From Micromonospora arborensis (lineage in GTDB: Bacteria; Actinomycetota; Actinomycetes; Mycobacteriales; Micromonosporaceae), in NCBI RefSeq assembly GCF_003205615.1, contig NZ_PYBV01000036.1, positions 144,692-208,691 on the forward strand: DNA of 64,000 nucleotides. Reading direction: 5' to 3'. The notes below the pieces were generated by a model, which was given only the letters and a program-made list of their open reading frames with translations, had not been told where the DNA came from and made no database searches. Both the position numbers and the translations under genes were made by a program. Below are positions 9,367 through 17,356 of the stretch, in pieces (position 1 is the stretch's first letter; each line of letters opens with the position of its first letter).

Positions 9367-10959
9367 ATGATCCCGGCAGAGCGAGACGGTGGGGCCTCGG
9401 CGACGCGGTCGGTGGTGGGGGAGGCTTCGCAGCCCTCCGCTGTGCGGGCTGCGGTCGATGCCGCAGCCGTCGGCCGGTGGGAGGCGCTGCAGCATCTCGT
9501 CGAGGTGCTGCTCGAGGTCGACGCCATCGGTGCGGAAGCGGATTCCCGCTCGGCGTTGGCGGCGGTGGCCGCGGATCCGGCTCTGGTGGTCCGACTCGAC
9601 GACAACGTGCGCCGGGCGCCGGCGTACGGCCCGTACCGCGAGCCCGCGATGCGGCGGGTTGCCCGACGCTTCACGGATGCGTCCTCGGGACCGCTGGCGA
9701 CGGCACTGGCCAGCATGCACGGCGACGGGCGGATCCGGGAACGCGCCGTGGCAGCGATCCTGGTCCGGCCAGGCCCGGAGATGATGCCGTTCCTGGTGCT
9801 GCGGGCCGGCGACTGGGTCACGCCGGTTCGAGAGCGGGCGCGCGCCGGGCTGGCGATGCTGCTCTCCGAGGACCCGGGCGCCTGGATTCCGGCGGTGCTG
9901 CCGACAGTGCTGCGCCTCGACGAGCGGTTGCGCGGTGGCTTCGCGGTCAACCAGGTGCGGGCGGCGATGTTCGCGTTGACGGCGCAGGTGTGGCGTGGCC
10001 TCCTCGGCTCGGGCAGTCCGCGGGAACGTCGCTTTCTGTTCCGGACCGGCCTCGCGCAGGGCTGGCTGCCGCTGCCCGACCTCGTGGTGAACGCGCTGAC
10101 CGACCGAGATGTCGTGGTCAGGTCCGTGGCGGCGGAAGCCGCGTGTCGTGAGGCGGTCTGGACCCGTCGTCCCGACGTACTCCGCCGCCTGGCCCGGTCG
10201 ACTCGCCGCGAGGTGCGGGTGGTCGCGTTGACCGGCCTGGTCCGTGGTGGTCACGACGGTGAGGTGGCCGCGTACCTGGACGACGACGCGCCCCTGGTCC
10301 GAGCGGTGGCGCGAGACGCTGCCCGGCGACTCGGCATGGACGCGCGGGAGCACTACCGGCATGTGGTCGGCATCGACGACCCGGCCCTGGGGGCGATCGC
10401 CGGGCTTTCCGAGATCGGGTCTGCCGCCGACGCCGCGCTGCTGCGGCCGTTGCTCGCGCACCCGTCGGCCAGGGTGCGCGCCCAGGCGGTCCGTGCTCTG
10501 CGCCTGCTGGACGCGGTCGTCGCGGCCGAACTCGCCGCACTGGTGCGGGATCCGTCACCGGCGGTGGTCCGGGAGGTCGCCACCGCGCTGCGGCCGCTTG
10601 CGGCCACTCTGCCCCCGGACCTGCCCTGGGAGTTGCTGGCCGACACCCGGGTGGAGCTCCGCCGAGCCGGTTACCGGCTCCTGCACGGCCGTGGCACCGA
10701 TGTCGGGTTGCGCGCAGGACTGATCGCTGCACTGGACGTCGATCCTCGCCTGGCCGAGCGCGGTCGGGCCGACGTGACGCGCCTGGCTCGGGATTATGAA
10801 CGAGCCGCCTGGCGGTTCACTCCTCGTCCGGAGCTGCGGGTCTCCGGGGCCGAGCACGCCGACCTCAGCGCGTTGGCTGCCCGAGCGGCGTCGACGCTTG
10901 GGCAGGAGACCAGCGAGCAACTCGTCGAGTGGCTGACGGCTGCCCGGCCCGGCGGGTGA
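9367..10959 (+). CDS. HEAT-repeat protein of unknown function
   Basis: A 530-residue protein rich in Ala, Arg and Leu, without signal peptide or membrane segment. It is built from repeated helical hairpins typical of HEAT/armadillo folds, for example VVRSVAAEAACREAVW, VRAVARDAARRLG, ARVRAQAVRALRLLD and AVVREVATALRPLA, spaced by roughly 30 residues from about residue 150 to 460. Such solenoids are protein-binding scaffolds; no enzymatic motif is visible. The start ATG 9367 lacks a clear ribosome site. It appears monocistronic. Function unknown. Confidence 0.72.
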   Translation: MIPAERDGGASATRSVVGEASQPSAVRAAVDAAAVGRWEALQHLVEVLLEVDAIGAEADSRSALAAVAADPALVVRLDDNVRRAPAYGPYREPAMRRVARRFTDASSGPLATALASMHGDGRIRERAVAAILVRPGPEMMPFLVLRAGDWVTPVRERARAGLAMLLSEDPGAWIPAVLPTVLRLDERLRGGFAVNQVRAAMFALTAQVWRGLLGSGSPRERRFLFRTGLAQGWLPLPDLVVNALTDRDVVVRSVAAEAACREAVWTRRPDVLRRLARSTRREVRVVALTGLVRGGHDGEVAAYLDDDAPLVRAVARDAARRLGMDAREHYRHVVGIDDPALGAIAGLSEIGSAADAALLRPLLAHPSARVRAQAVRALRLLDAVVAAELAALVRDPSPAVVREVATALRPLAATLPPDLPWELLADTRVELRRAGYRLLHGRGTDVGLRAGLIAALDVDPRLAERGRADVTRLARDYERAAWRFTPRPELRVSGAEHADLSALAARAASTLGQETSEQLVEWLTAARPGG

Positions 10960-11280
10960 ACGCGCTGATCGGCACGGGGGGCCAGCGGGCAGCAAGCTGC
11001 GCGCGGGCCTACATCAGCGCGAACCCGAGCAGGTTCAGACCTCGCCACTGGCCCGGTCTTGGGCACAGGTGTCAGGGCGGTCAGACCGATGCCCCAGACC
11101 GGTCGACTGGGCTGGCCTCGACGAGCACCCTGTTACTGGTACGGGCCGCCGGTACTCTGCACCCGCTGACCACTGGTCGACGCACGATTCCGGTCCGTCA
11201 AGAGCACTATCGCGCCCCTCTATCGCGCGTGCGGCGTCCGGTTCCTGATGTGGGGCCTCCTGACGCGCCAGCCTGAGCGG
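10960..11280. other. Gene-free interval between HEAT-repeat gene and tetR fragment
   Basis: 321 bp with no convincing coding frame, tRNA or strong hairpin. It contains a short direct repeat of TATCGCGC near 11208-11230. It adjoins the deletion scar at 11281-11979 and may itself be residual sequence, but I see nothing that identifies its origin. Confidence 0.5.
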
Positions 11281-11493
11281 TCAGCGCAGCCCGCGGACGA
11301 GGTTGTCGACCAGGGTGCGGGCGAAGTCCTCGGTGAGCGGCAGGTCGGCGATGAGAAGCCGGTGGTAGCAGGCGCCCCAGAGTTGGTCGACGACGGATTC
11401 GGGGTCGATGTCGGCGCGTAGCTGCCCACGGGCCATGGCTCTGGTGAGGGTTTCCACGGCGAGGGCGCGGCGGGGGCCGGAGTAGCGCTCCCG
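11281..11493 (-). pseudogene. TetR-family regulator, C-terminal fragment only
   Basis: The last 70 codons of a TetR regulator end at a normal stop at 11281. The readable segment, RERYSGPRRALAVETLTR...LWGACYHRLLIADLPLTEDFARTLVDNLVRGLR, matches the ligand-domain C-terminus of TetR proteins. The N-terminal helix-turn-helix is absent: beyond 11493 the frame runs into antisense of the aldo-keto reductase fragment. It cannot bind DNA in this form. See the adjoining plus-strand fragment: together they look like a divergent pair whose shared middle was deleted. Confidence 0.78.
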
Positions 11494-11979
11494 GTCAGTG
11501 ACCTCCAGATCGAGTACTCGCTGCTGTCCCGTGGCCCCGAGGCCACGATCCTGCCGGCGCTGCGGGAACTGGGCATCGGGTTGACCGCCTACGGGGTGCT
11601 GTCGCGGGGTCTGCTGAGCGGGCACTGGTCGGCGGATCGCGCGCTGACCGGCGGGGACTTCCGGGCGAACAGCCCGCGCTTCCAGGGGGAGCACCTGACC
11701 GCGAACTTGCGCCTCGTGGACGCGCTCGGCCGGGTCGCGCAGCGGCTGGGGGCGACCACGAGCCAGGTGGCGATCGCCTGGGTGGCGGCACAGGGCGAGC
11801 AGATCGTGCCGCTGGTCGGCGCGCGGCGGCGGGAACGGCTGACCGAGTCGCTGGCCGCGGTCGACCTGGTGCTGGACCGGGATGCGCTGGACGAGATCGA
11901 GCGGGCCGTGCCGGCCGGCGCCGCGTCCGGTGAGCGGTACGCGACGGCGATGATGGCCGTCCTCGACAGCGAGAAGTGA
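11491..11979 (+). pseudogene. Aldo/keto reductase, C-terminal half only
   Basis: The plus-strand frame from 11491 reads PVSDLQIEYSLLSRGPEATILPALRELGIGLTAYGVLSRGLLSG, the beta-6/beta-7 segment of AKR-superfamily enzymes, and continues to the C-terminus (AIAWVAAQGEQIVPLVGARRRERLTESL, the NADP-binding end). The first about 180 residues, including catalytic Asp, Tyr, Lys and His, are missing. In intact genes the residue before this PV segment is usually His; here it is Leu from foreign sequence, which places the junction near 11488-11494. No start codon with a ribosome site exists, so it is probably dead. Confidence 0.8.
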
Positions 11980-12044
11980 CCCGGCGGGCGGCGCGGTCCG
12001 GGAGCTGTGCGTGTCACGTCCGGTGCCGGGGGCCGGCCTGCGGG

Positions 12045-12641
12045 TCACGCCTCGACCAGGACGACTTCCAGCCGGCGTGGGCCGTGCACGCCCTCGACGC
12101 GGTTGAGTTCGATGTCGCTGGTCGCCGACGGGCCCGAGATCCAGGTCTGTGGCGCGCGCGGGTCCAGCCGGGTCAGCGCCTCCGGCAGCAGGCCGACGAC
12201 CTGGTCGGTGCGGACGACACAGATGTGCCGGTCCGGCACCAGGCTCAGCGCCCGTCGCCCCTGCGTCGGGCCGGCGTCGAGGATGATGGTGCCCGTGTCG
12301 GCGACTGCCACGGCACAGCCGGTCAGGACCGCGTCCACGACGTCGAGCTCGGCCGGTGACAGTGGGGGAGCGTCGCGGCGTACCTGCCCGGCGTAGCCTG
12401 CCAACCAGTCGGCGGGGAGGTCGGTGGGGACGGCGAGCCGGTCGACCTCGGCCAACAGTCCGGTGAGGGCCCCGATGCCCCGGTGCACCACCGCCCGGTA
12501 GTCCACCAGACGGTCGATCAGCACCTCGACCAGGTCGGGGCGATCGTCGACCCGGCGGTATCGGCGGGGCACCTCCACCGGCGGCGGGCCGTCGGCCAGG
12601 GCCGTCCGGAGCCGCGCCAGGATCTCGTCACGTGCGGTCAC
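12045..12641 (-). CDS. lutC: LutC-type lactate utilisation protein (LUD domain)
   Basis: A 198-residue LUD-domain protein, start GTG 12641 with GGGAGA upstream. The start overlaps the lutB stop by four bases (GTGA), indicating translational coupling. Family motifs include AVADTGTIILDAGPTQGRRALSLVPDRHICVV and TWISGPSATSDIELNRVEGVHGPRRLEVVLVE near the C-terminus. With LutA and LutB it forms the iron-sulfur complex that oxidises L-lactate to pyruvate in B. subtilis and many actinobacteria. Last gene of the gntR-lutABC unit. Confidence 0.92.
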   Translation of the reverse strand: MTARDEILARLRTALADGPPPVEVPRRYRRVDDRPDLVEVLIDRLVDYRAVVHRGIGALTGLLAEVDRLAVPTDLPADWLAGYAGQVRRDAPPLSPAELDVVDAVLTGCAVAVADTGTIILDAGPTQGRRALSLVPDRHICVVRTDQVVGLLPEALTRLDPRAPQTWISGPSATSDIELNRVEGVHGPRRLEVVLVEA

Positions 12642-14113
12642 TGCTTCTCCCACCATTCCCGGAAGGTCTGCGGCGCGGGCAACGGTAGGTCCCGCGAACG
12701 GGTCCACGCCGAGGCGGGCCAGGGCAGCCGGCGCAGCGTGCGAGCACCGCTGCGCCGCTCGCGGTACGCGCCGAGAGGTCCCGCGCCGACCCGGGCCAGA
12801 CGCAGAACGGCGGCCCATCGCCGGGGGCTGCGCATGACCCACGCCAGGACGCGCATGGTGGCCTTCTCCGCCACCGGATGCGGTGCCTGCTGGCGGAGGT
12901 GGACCAGGATCTCCGGGATGTTGATCTTCACCGGGCACGCGTCGTAGCAGGCGCCGCAGAGGGTCGACGCGTACGGCAGGGAAGCGTTGTCGGCCACGCC
13001 GGTCAGCTGGGGCGACAGGATCGCGCCGATCGGCCCCGGATACACCGAGCCGTACGCGTGGCCGCCGGCCCGCTCGTACACCGGGCAGACGTTGAGGCAC
13101 GCCGAGCAGCGGATGCAGGACAGCGCCGGACGCCCGACCGGGTCGGCGAGCACCGCGGACCGGCCATTGTCGACAAGCACCACGTGCACGTCCTGTGGCC
13201 CGTCATCGGGGGTGACGCCGGTCCACATCGAGGTGTACGGGTTCATCCGCTCGCCGGTCGAGGAGCGCGGCAGCAGTTGCAGGAAGACCTCCAGGTCGGT
13301 GAAGGTCGGCAGCAGCTTCTCCACGCCGACGACGCTGATCAGCGTCTCCGGGAGGGTGAGGCACATGCGGCCGTTGCCCTCGGACTCCACGACCACCAGC
13401 GTGCCGGTGTCGGCGATGGCGAAGTTGGCGCCGGAGACGGCGACCCGGGCCGAGAGGAACCGTCGACGCAGGTGGGCGCGTGCCGCCTCGGCCAGTGCGG
13501 ACGGCTCGTCGCCGAGGTCGGCCGGCGCGTCGGGCATTCGACGCTGGAAGATCTCCCGGATCTGCGCCCGGTTGTAGTGGATGGCCGGCACCAGGATGTG
13601 CGAGGGGGTGTCCTCGCCGAGCTGCACGATCAGCTCTGCGAGGTCCGTCTCGTACGCGGCGATCCCGGCAGCCTCCAGGGCCTCGTTGAGCTCGATCTCC
13701 TGGGTCGCCATCGACTTGACCTTCACGACCTCTTCGGCCCCGGCGGCCCGGGTCAACTCGACCACGATCCGGCAGGCCTCGGCCGCGTCACGGGCCCAGT
13801 GCACGGTGGCGCCGGCAGCGGTGGCGGACGCCTCGAACTGCTCCAACAGCTCCGGCAACCGGCGTTGGACGTCCGCCTTGATCGCGGCACCGGCGTCCCG
13901 CAGGGCCTGCCAGTCGGGCACCTCGTCGACGACCCGGGCGCGTTTGGCGCGGATGGTGCGGGTCGCCCGGTGCAGGTTGGCCCGTAGTTGGGTGTCGGCG
14001 ACGGCCCGCGCGGCCATCGTGGGAAAGGGCAGTGGCGTGCGAATCCGCCCGCCTCCGGTGGCGGGCGCGACCGCCCCGCCGGTGCCGGACCGGTCGACGG
14101 CGGGACGGTTCAT
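12638..14113 (-). CDS. lutB: LutB-type iron-sulfur lactate utilisation protein
   Basis: A 491-residue protein starting at ATG 14113, which overlaps the lutA stop by four bases (ATGA). The N-terminal two thirds is a LUD domain (for example VSGANFAIADTGTLVVVESEGNGR). The C-terminal third has two 4Fe-4S ferredoxin clusters: C-I-R-C-S-A-C-L-N-V-C-P and C-G-A-C-Y-D-A-C-P, then a DUF3390-type tail rich in Arg/Trp. This is the normal length and order for LutB (YkgF). It passes electrons from L-lactate oxidation within the LutABC complex. Confidence 0.94.
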   Translation of the reverse strand: MNRPAVDRSGTGGAVAPATGGGRIRTPLPFPTMAARAVADTQLRANLHRATRTIRAKRARVVDEVPDWQALRDAGAAIKADVQRRLPELLEQFEASATAAGATVHWARDAAEACRIVVELTRAAGAEEVVKVKSMATQEIELNEALEAAGIAAYETDLAELIVQLGEDTPSHILVPAIHYNRAQIREIFQRRMPDAPADLGDEPSALAEAARAHLRRRFLSARVAVSGANFAIADTGTLVVVESEGNGRMCLTLPETLISVVGVEKLLPTFTDLEVFLQLLPRSSTGERMNPYTSMWTGVTPDDGPQDVHVVLVDNGRSAVLADPVGRPALSCIRCSACLNVCPVYERAGGHAYGSVYPGPIGAILSPQLTGVADNASLPYASTLCGACYDACPVKINIPEILVHLRQQAPHPVAEKATMRVLAWVMRSPRRWAAVLRLARVGAGPLGAYRERRSGARTLRRLPWPASAWTRSRDLPLPAPQTFREWWEKQ

Positions 14114-14820
14114 GAGGTTGCCCCTGTCGCAGCGAGGATCTCGGCGTAGTGCATGGCGCGTACCCCCGACCGGTGGCGGTCGAGGCCGCCCCCGACGTGC
14201 GCCAGGCAGGAGTTGTCGGCGGCGGCGAGCACCCGTGCCCCGGTCTCGCGGACCCGGGCGCACTTGTCGGCGAGCATCGCGCCGGAGACAGCCGGGTTCT
14301 TCAGGGCGAACGTGCCGCCGAAGCCGCAGCACTCCTCGGCGTCACCGAGCTCGACCAGCCGGATCCCGCGCACCTGGCGCAGCAGGTTCAGCGGCCGGTC
14401 GCCCAGCCGCAGCATGCGCAGGCCGTGGCAGGTGGGGTGGTAGGTGACCGTCTCCGCGAACTCGGCGCCGACGTCGGTGACGCCGAGGACGTCGACGAGC
14501 AACTCGGACAGCTCGTAGGTGCGGGCGGCCACCGACGCGGCAGGCGGGTGCAGGCGTGGGTACTGGTCGCGGATCATCGCCGTGCACGACCCGGACGGCG
14601 CGACGATGGCGTCGTAGGTGTCGAAGACGTCGACGTAGTTGTGCACCATCGGCATCGCCTCGGTCCGGTACCCGGTGTTGGCGTGCAGCTGCCCGCAACA
14701 GGTCTGGCCGGTGGGGAAGTCGACGGTGTGGCCGAGCCGCCGCAGGATGCGGGTGACCGCGATGCCGGTGGCCGGGTACGCGATGTCGTTGACGCAGGTG
14801 ATGAAGAGGGCTATCCGCAT
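14110..14820 (-). CDS. lutA: LutA-type (Fe-S)-binding lactate oxidase subunit
   Basis: A 236-residue protein with two CCG domains: FPTGQTCCGQLHANTGY near residue 45 and AEECCGFGGTFALKNPAVS near residue 180, which bind a non-cubane Fe-S cluster in this family (related to heterodisulfide reductase HdrB and GlcF). ATG 14820 is selected for the GAGGAG six bases upstream, over an in-frame ATG at 14853. The gene starts 29 bp after the GntR stop, so regulator and lutABC are probably one operon. Confidence 0.93.
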   Translation of the reverse strand: MRIALFITCVNDIAYPATGIAVTRILRRLGHTVDFPTGQTCCGQLHANTGYRTEAMPMVHNYVDVFDTYDAIVAPSGSCTAMIRDQYPRLHPPAASVAARTYELSELLVDVLGVTDVGAEFAETVTYHPTCHGLRMLRLGDRPLNLLRQVRGIRLVELGDAEECCGFGGTFALKNPAVSGAMLADKCARVRETGARVLAAADNSCLAHVGGGLDRHRSGVRAMHYAEILAATGATS

Positions 14821-14849
14821 GGCGGCTCCTCGGATGTGTCGGGGGTGGG

Positions 14850-15569
14850 TCACGCCGAGCCGTGCGGTGCTTCGGGTGCCCGAAGCCGGTCGAAGGCGGG
14901 TAGGTGGCGTTCCCGGGCGGCGGTCAGGTGGGCCCGCATCGCGTCGGCGGCGGCCCGGGAGTCTCCGGCGATGATGGCGTCGGCGATGCGCTGGTGCTCG
15001 ATGGTGGTGTCCGGGGCGCCGTTGGGCGGGAAGTACAGCCGGTGCAGGTGCAGGTGGGAGTGCAGCCGCGTGATGCTGTCGCGCAGCAGTGGGCTGCCGG
15101 CGGCCTCGGCGATCAGGTCGTGGAATGTCGCGTCAAGCGTGGTGAAGGTGGCGTGGCGGCGGTATCCGTCGCCGGCCTCCACGTCGATGCTCGCCCCGGC
15201 CTCGGCGCTGATCCGTTGTCGTTGCACGGCGGTGGCGTGCGTGGCGGCCCGGCCGGCGGTGGCGCCCTCCAGCAGCAGGCGGACGTCGAACAGGTCGTCG
15301 AACTCGGCCCGGCTCAGCAGCGGCGTGGTGGTGTAGCCGGACAGCGGGCGTTTGCGGACCAGGCCGTCGGCCTCCAGACGGGCGAGGGCCTCGCGCACCG
15401 GTGTGGGAGAGACGTCGAGCTCCCGGGCGAGCGCATCGATGTTGACCCGTTCACCCGGGGGAAGAATGTGGTCCATGACCAGCGTCTTTATCGACTCGTA
15501 GACATCCTCGGCGAGGGTGAGTCGACGAGCGGGACGGAGTCGGCCCTCGCGAGCTTGCTGCTGGGCCAT
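14850..15569 (-). CDS. GntR-family transcriptional regulator, FadR/FCD subfamily
   Basis: A 239-residue regulator: an N-terminal winged helix (residues about 17-80; GERVNIDALARELDVSPTPVREALARLEADGLV) and an all-helical FCD effector domain with metal-site histidines (for example LDATFHDLIAEAAGS and HSHLHLHRLYF). FCD regulators bind organic or sugar acids and usually repress neighbouring catabolic genes. It heads lutABC and is divergent from the FAH-family hydrolase. A likely operator, ATCCTATAGGAA, lies between them. Its probable effector is lactate or a 2-keto-3-deoxy sugar acid; this is inference. Confidence 0.9.
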   Translation of the reverse strand: MAQQQAREGRLRPARRLTLAEDVYESIKTLVMDHILPPGERVNIDALARELDVSPTPVREALARLEADGLVRKRPLSGYTTTPLLSRAEFDDLFDVRLLLEGATAGRAATHATAVQRQRISAEAGASIDVEAGDGYRRHATFTTLDATFHDLIAEAAGSPLLRDSITRLHSHLHLHRLYFPPNGAPDTTIEHQRIADAIIAGDSRAAADAMRAHLTAARERHLPAFDRLRAPEAPHGSA

Positions 15570-15588
15570 CGCGTCTCCCGGAGACCCC

Positions 15589-15617
15589 TTGACTGCGCGG
15601 GTGTGAGCGAGTACACA
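15589..15617 (+). promoter_or_regulatory. Predicted sigma70-type promoter for the hydrolase-SDR arm
   Basis: TTGACT (15589-15594) and TACACA (15612-15617) are separated by 17 bp, a near-consensus vegetative promoter pointing towards the hydrolase gene. The inferred transcription start is near 15624, leaving a leader of about 70 nt. Confidence 0.6.
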
Positions 15618-15630
15618 CTAGCAACGCAAC

Positions 15631-15642
15631 ATCCTATAGGAA
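15631..15642. promoter_or_regulatory. Candidate GntR/FCD operator
   Basis: ATCCTATAGGAA is a near-perfect palindrome centred on CTATAG, followed by AATAGG. It lies just downstream of the predicted transcription start of the hydrolase gene and upstream of gntR-lutABC, where a repressor would block the plus-strand arm. Size and symmetry fit FCD-type GntR sites; binding is inferred. Confidence 0.45.
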
Positions 15643-15694
15643 ATAGGTTCGCCCGCGGACGTCCGATTCGTACGCATGCACTGGAGGTTGGTTC

Positions 15695-16534
15695 GTGAGA
15701 TTTCTGCGTGTCGGGCCCGTCGGGCAGGAGCGTCCCGTGCTGTCCGCCGAGGGACGGCACTTCGACCTCTCGTCGCTCACCGCCGACATCGACGGGGAGT
15801 TCCTCGCCGGCGACGGCATCCAGCGGGTCCGCGAGGCCACCGACCTGCCCGAGATCGACATCACCGGTCAGCGGGTCGGGGCGCCGATCGCCCGGCCCGG
15901 GGTGGTCCTCTGCGTCGGGCAGAACTACGCCGCGCACGCCGCCGAGTCGGGTGCCGCGCCGCCGACCGCACCGATCATCTTCTACAAGGCGCCCAACACG
16001 GTCGTCGGCCCCTACGACGACGTCCTGATCCCGCGCGGATCGGCGAAGACCGACTGGGAGGTGGAGTTGGCGGTGGTGATCGGCCGCCGGGCCCGCTACC
16101 TCGCGTCGCCAGCCGACGCCGTCGCGCACATCGCCGGGTACGTGCTGTCCAACGACGTCTCCGAGCGAGACTTCCAACTCGCCGTCTCGGGCGGCCAGTG
16201 GTCGAAGGGCAAGTCCTGCGAGACGTTCCAACCCCTCGGCCCGTGGCTGGTCACCGCCGACGAGATCGGCGACCCGCAGGCGCTGCGGCTGCGCTCCTGG
16301 GTCAACGACGAGCCCCGGCAGGACTCCAGCACGAAAGACATGATCTTCGACGTGGCGTACCTCGTCTGGCACCTGTCCCAGTACACCGTCCTGGACCCGG
16401 GCGACGTCATCAACACCGGCACGCCGCAGGGGGTCGCGCTCTCCGGCCGCTTCCCGTACCTGACCGCCGGTGACGTGATGGAGGTCGAGGTCGACGGCCT
16501 CGGCCGGCAGCGGAACACGCTCAGGGACGCCTGA
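15695..16534 (+). CDS. Fumarylacetoacetate hydrolase-family protein, probable 2,4-diketo-3-deoxy-L-fuconate hydrolase
   Basis: A 279-residue enzyme, start GTG 15695 with GGAGG upstream. It has the FAH-fold C-terminal domain from about residue 65: VVLCVGQNYAAHAAESG, FYKAPNTVVGP, metal ligands in the E-x-E pair of DWEVELAVVIG and the Asp of SNDVSERDFQ, and GKSCETFQPLGPW. The last motif is typical of the sugar-acid hydrolases (2,4-diketo-3-deoxy-L-fuconate or -rhamnonate to pyruvate plus L-lactate) rather than fumarylacetoacetase. The SDR downstream and divergent lactate-oxidising lutABC support this. Exact sugar not determined. Confidence 0.82.
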   Translation: MRFLRVGPVGQERPVLSAEGRHFDLSSLTADIDGEFLAGDGIQRVREATDLPEIDITGQRVGAPIARPGVVLCVGQNYAAHAAESGAAPPTAPIIFYKAPNTVVGPYDDVLIPRGSAKTDWEVELAVVIGRRARYLASPADAVAHIAGYVLSNDVSERDFQLAVSGGQWSKGKSCETFQPLGPWLVTADEIGDPQALRLRSWVNDEPRQDSSTKDMIFDVAYLVWHLSQYTVLDPGDVINTGTPQGVALSGRFPYLTAGDVMEVEVDGLGRQRNTLRDA

Positions 16535-16579
16535 CGGCGGTGTGGCAGCTCGCAGGACCACTCGGGATGGGAGAGAAGC

Positions 16580-17344
16580 ATGCGGTGTGACGGCCTCGTG
16601 GCGGTGGTGACCGGGGGTGGTTCGGGGATCGGGCACGCCTGCGTGCGGGCGTTCGTGGCCGCCGGCGCCCGGGTGGGCGTGCTGGACCTGGATCTGTCGG
16701 GCCTGCCCGAGGATCCTCGTGTGCACGGCGTCCGGGCGGACGTGGCCGACCGGTCCTCCCTCGACGGGGCCGTCGCCTCGGTCGCCGACGCGTTCGGTGG
16801 CATCGACATCGTGGTGAACAACGCCGGCATCTCCGCCGTGGGCACGGTGGAGGAAGACGACGACGAGCAGTGGAGCAGGGTGCTCGACGTCAACGTCACC
16901 GGCGTGGCCCGAATGAGCGCCGTCGCAATGCCGTACCTGCGCCGGTCGTCGTCTGCGGCGATCGTCAACGTCTCCTCGATCGCGGCGACCGTCGGCCTGC
17001 CCCGACGCGCCCTGTACTCGGCGTCGAAGGGCGCCGTGCACGCCCTCACCCTCGCCATGGCCGCCGACCTGGTGACGGAGGGGATCCGGGTCAACTGTGT
17101 CGCCCCCGGCACCGTGGACACGCCCTGGGTGACCCGCCTGCTCGCCGGCGCGGCCGACCCGACGGCGGAGAAGCGGCAGCTCGCTTCCCGCCAGCCGACG
17201 GGCCGCCTGGTGACCGCCGACGAGGTGGCCGCCGCCGTCGTCTACCTCGCGTCGCCCACGACCCGGTCGGTGACCGGGTCGTCGCTGGCGGTGGACGGTG
17301 GCATGTCCGGCCTACGACTACCCAGTGTCAGATCGGGCGCGTGA
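16580..17344 (+). CDS. SDR-family oxidoreductase, probable 2-keto-3-deoxy-L-fuconate dehydrogenase
   Basis: A 254-residue classical short-chain dehydrogenase: nucleotide-binding TGGGSGIG at the N-terminus, NNAG near residue 80, catalytic Ser in VNVSSIAA and the Y-S-A-S-K pair near residue 153, and the C-terminal SVTGSSLAVDGGMSG. Asp in VLDLDLSG after beta-2 suggests NAD+ preference. ATG 16580 has GGGAGAG upstream. It lies 45 bp after the FAH-type hydrolase. In non-phosphorylative L-fucose or L-rhamnose pathways such an SDR oxidises the 2-keto-3-deoxy acid to the diketo substrate of that hydrolase; L-fucose dehydrogenase is an alternative. Confidence 0.82.
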   Translation: MRCDGLVAVVTGGGSGIGHACVRAFVAAGARVGVLDLDLSGLPEDPRVHGVRADVADRSSLDGAVASVADAFGGIDIVVNNAGISAVGTVEEDDDEQWSRVLDVNVTGVARMSAVAMPYLRRSSSAAIVNVSSIAATVGLPRRALYSASKGAVHALTLAMAADLVTEGIRVNCVAPGTVDTPWVTRLLAGAADPTAEKRQLASRQPTGRLVTADEVAAAVVYLASPTTRSVTGSSLAVDGGMSGLRLPSVRSGA

Positions 17345-17356
17345 CATGATTGCGTC

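Noticed and set aside
10929..11276. 115-residue plus-strand ORF in the gap before the scar
   Set aside because: Overlaps the HEAT gene end, has no ribosome site, no domain and unusual composition.
11281..12048. Intact 255-residue regulator on the minus strand
   Set aside because: Only the last 70 residues are TetR-like; the rest is antisense of the AKR fragment.
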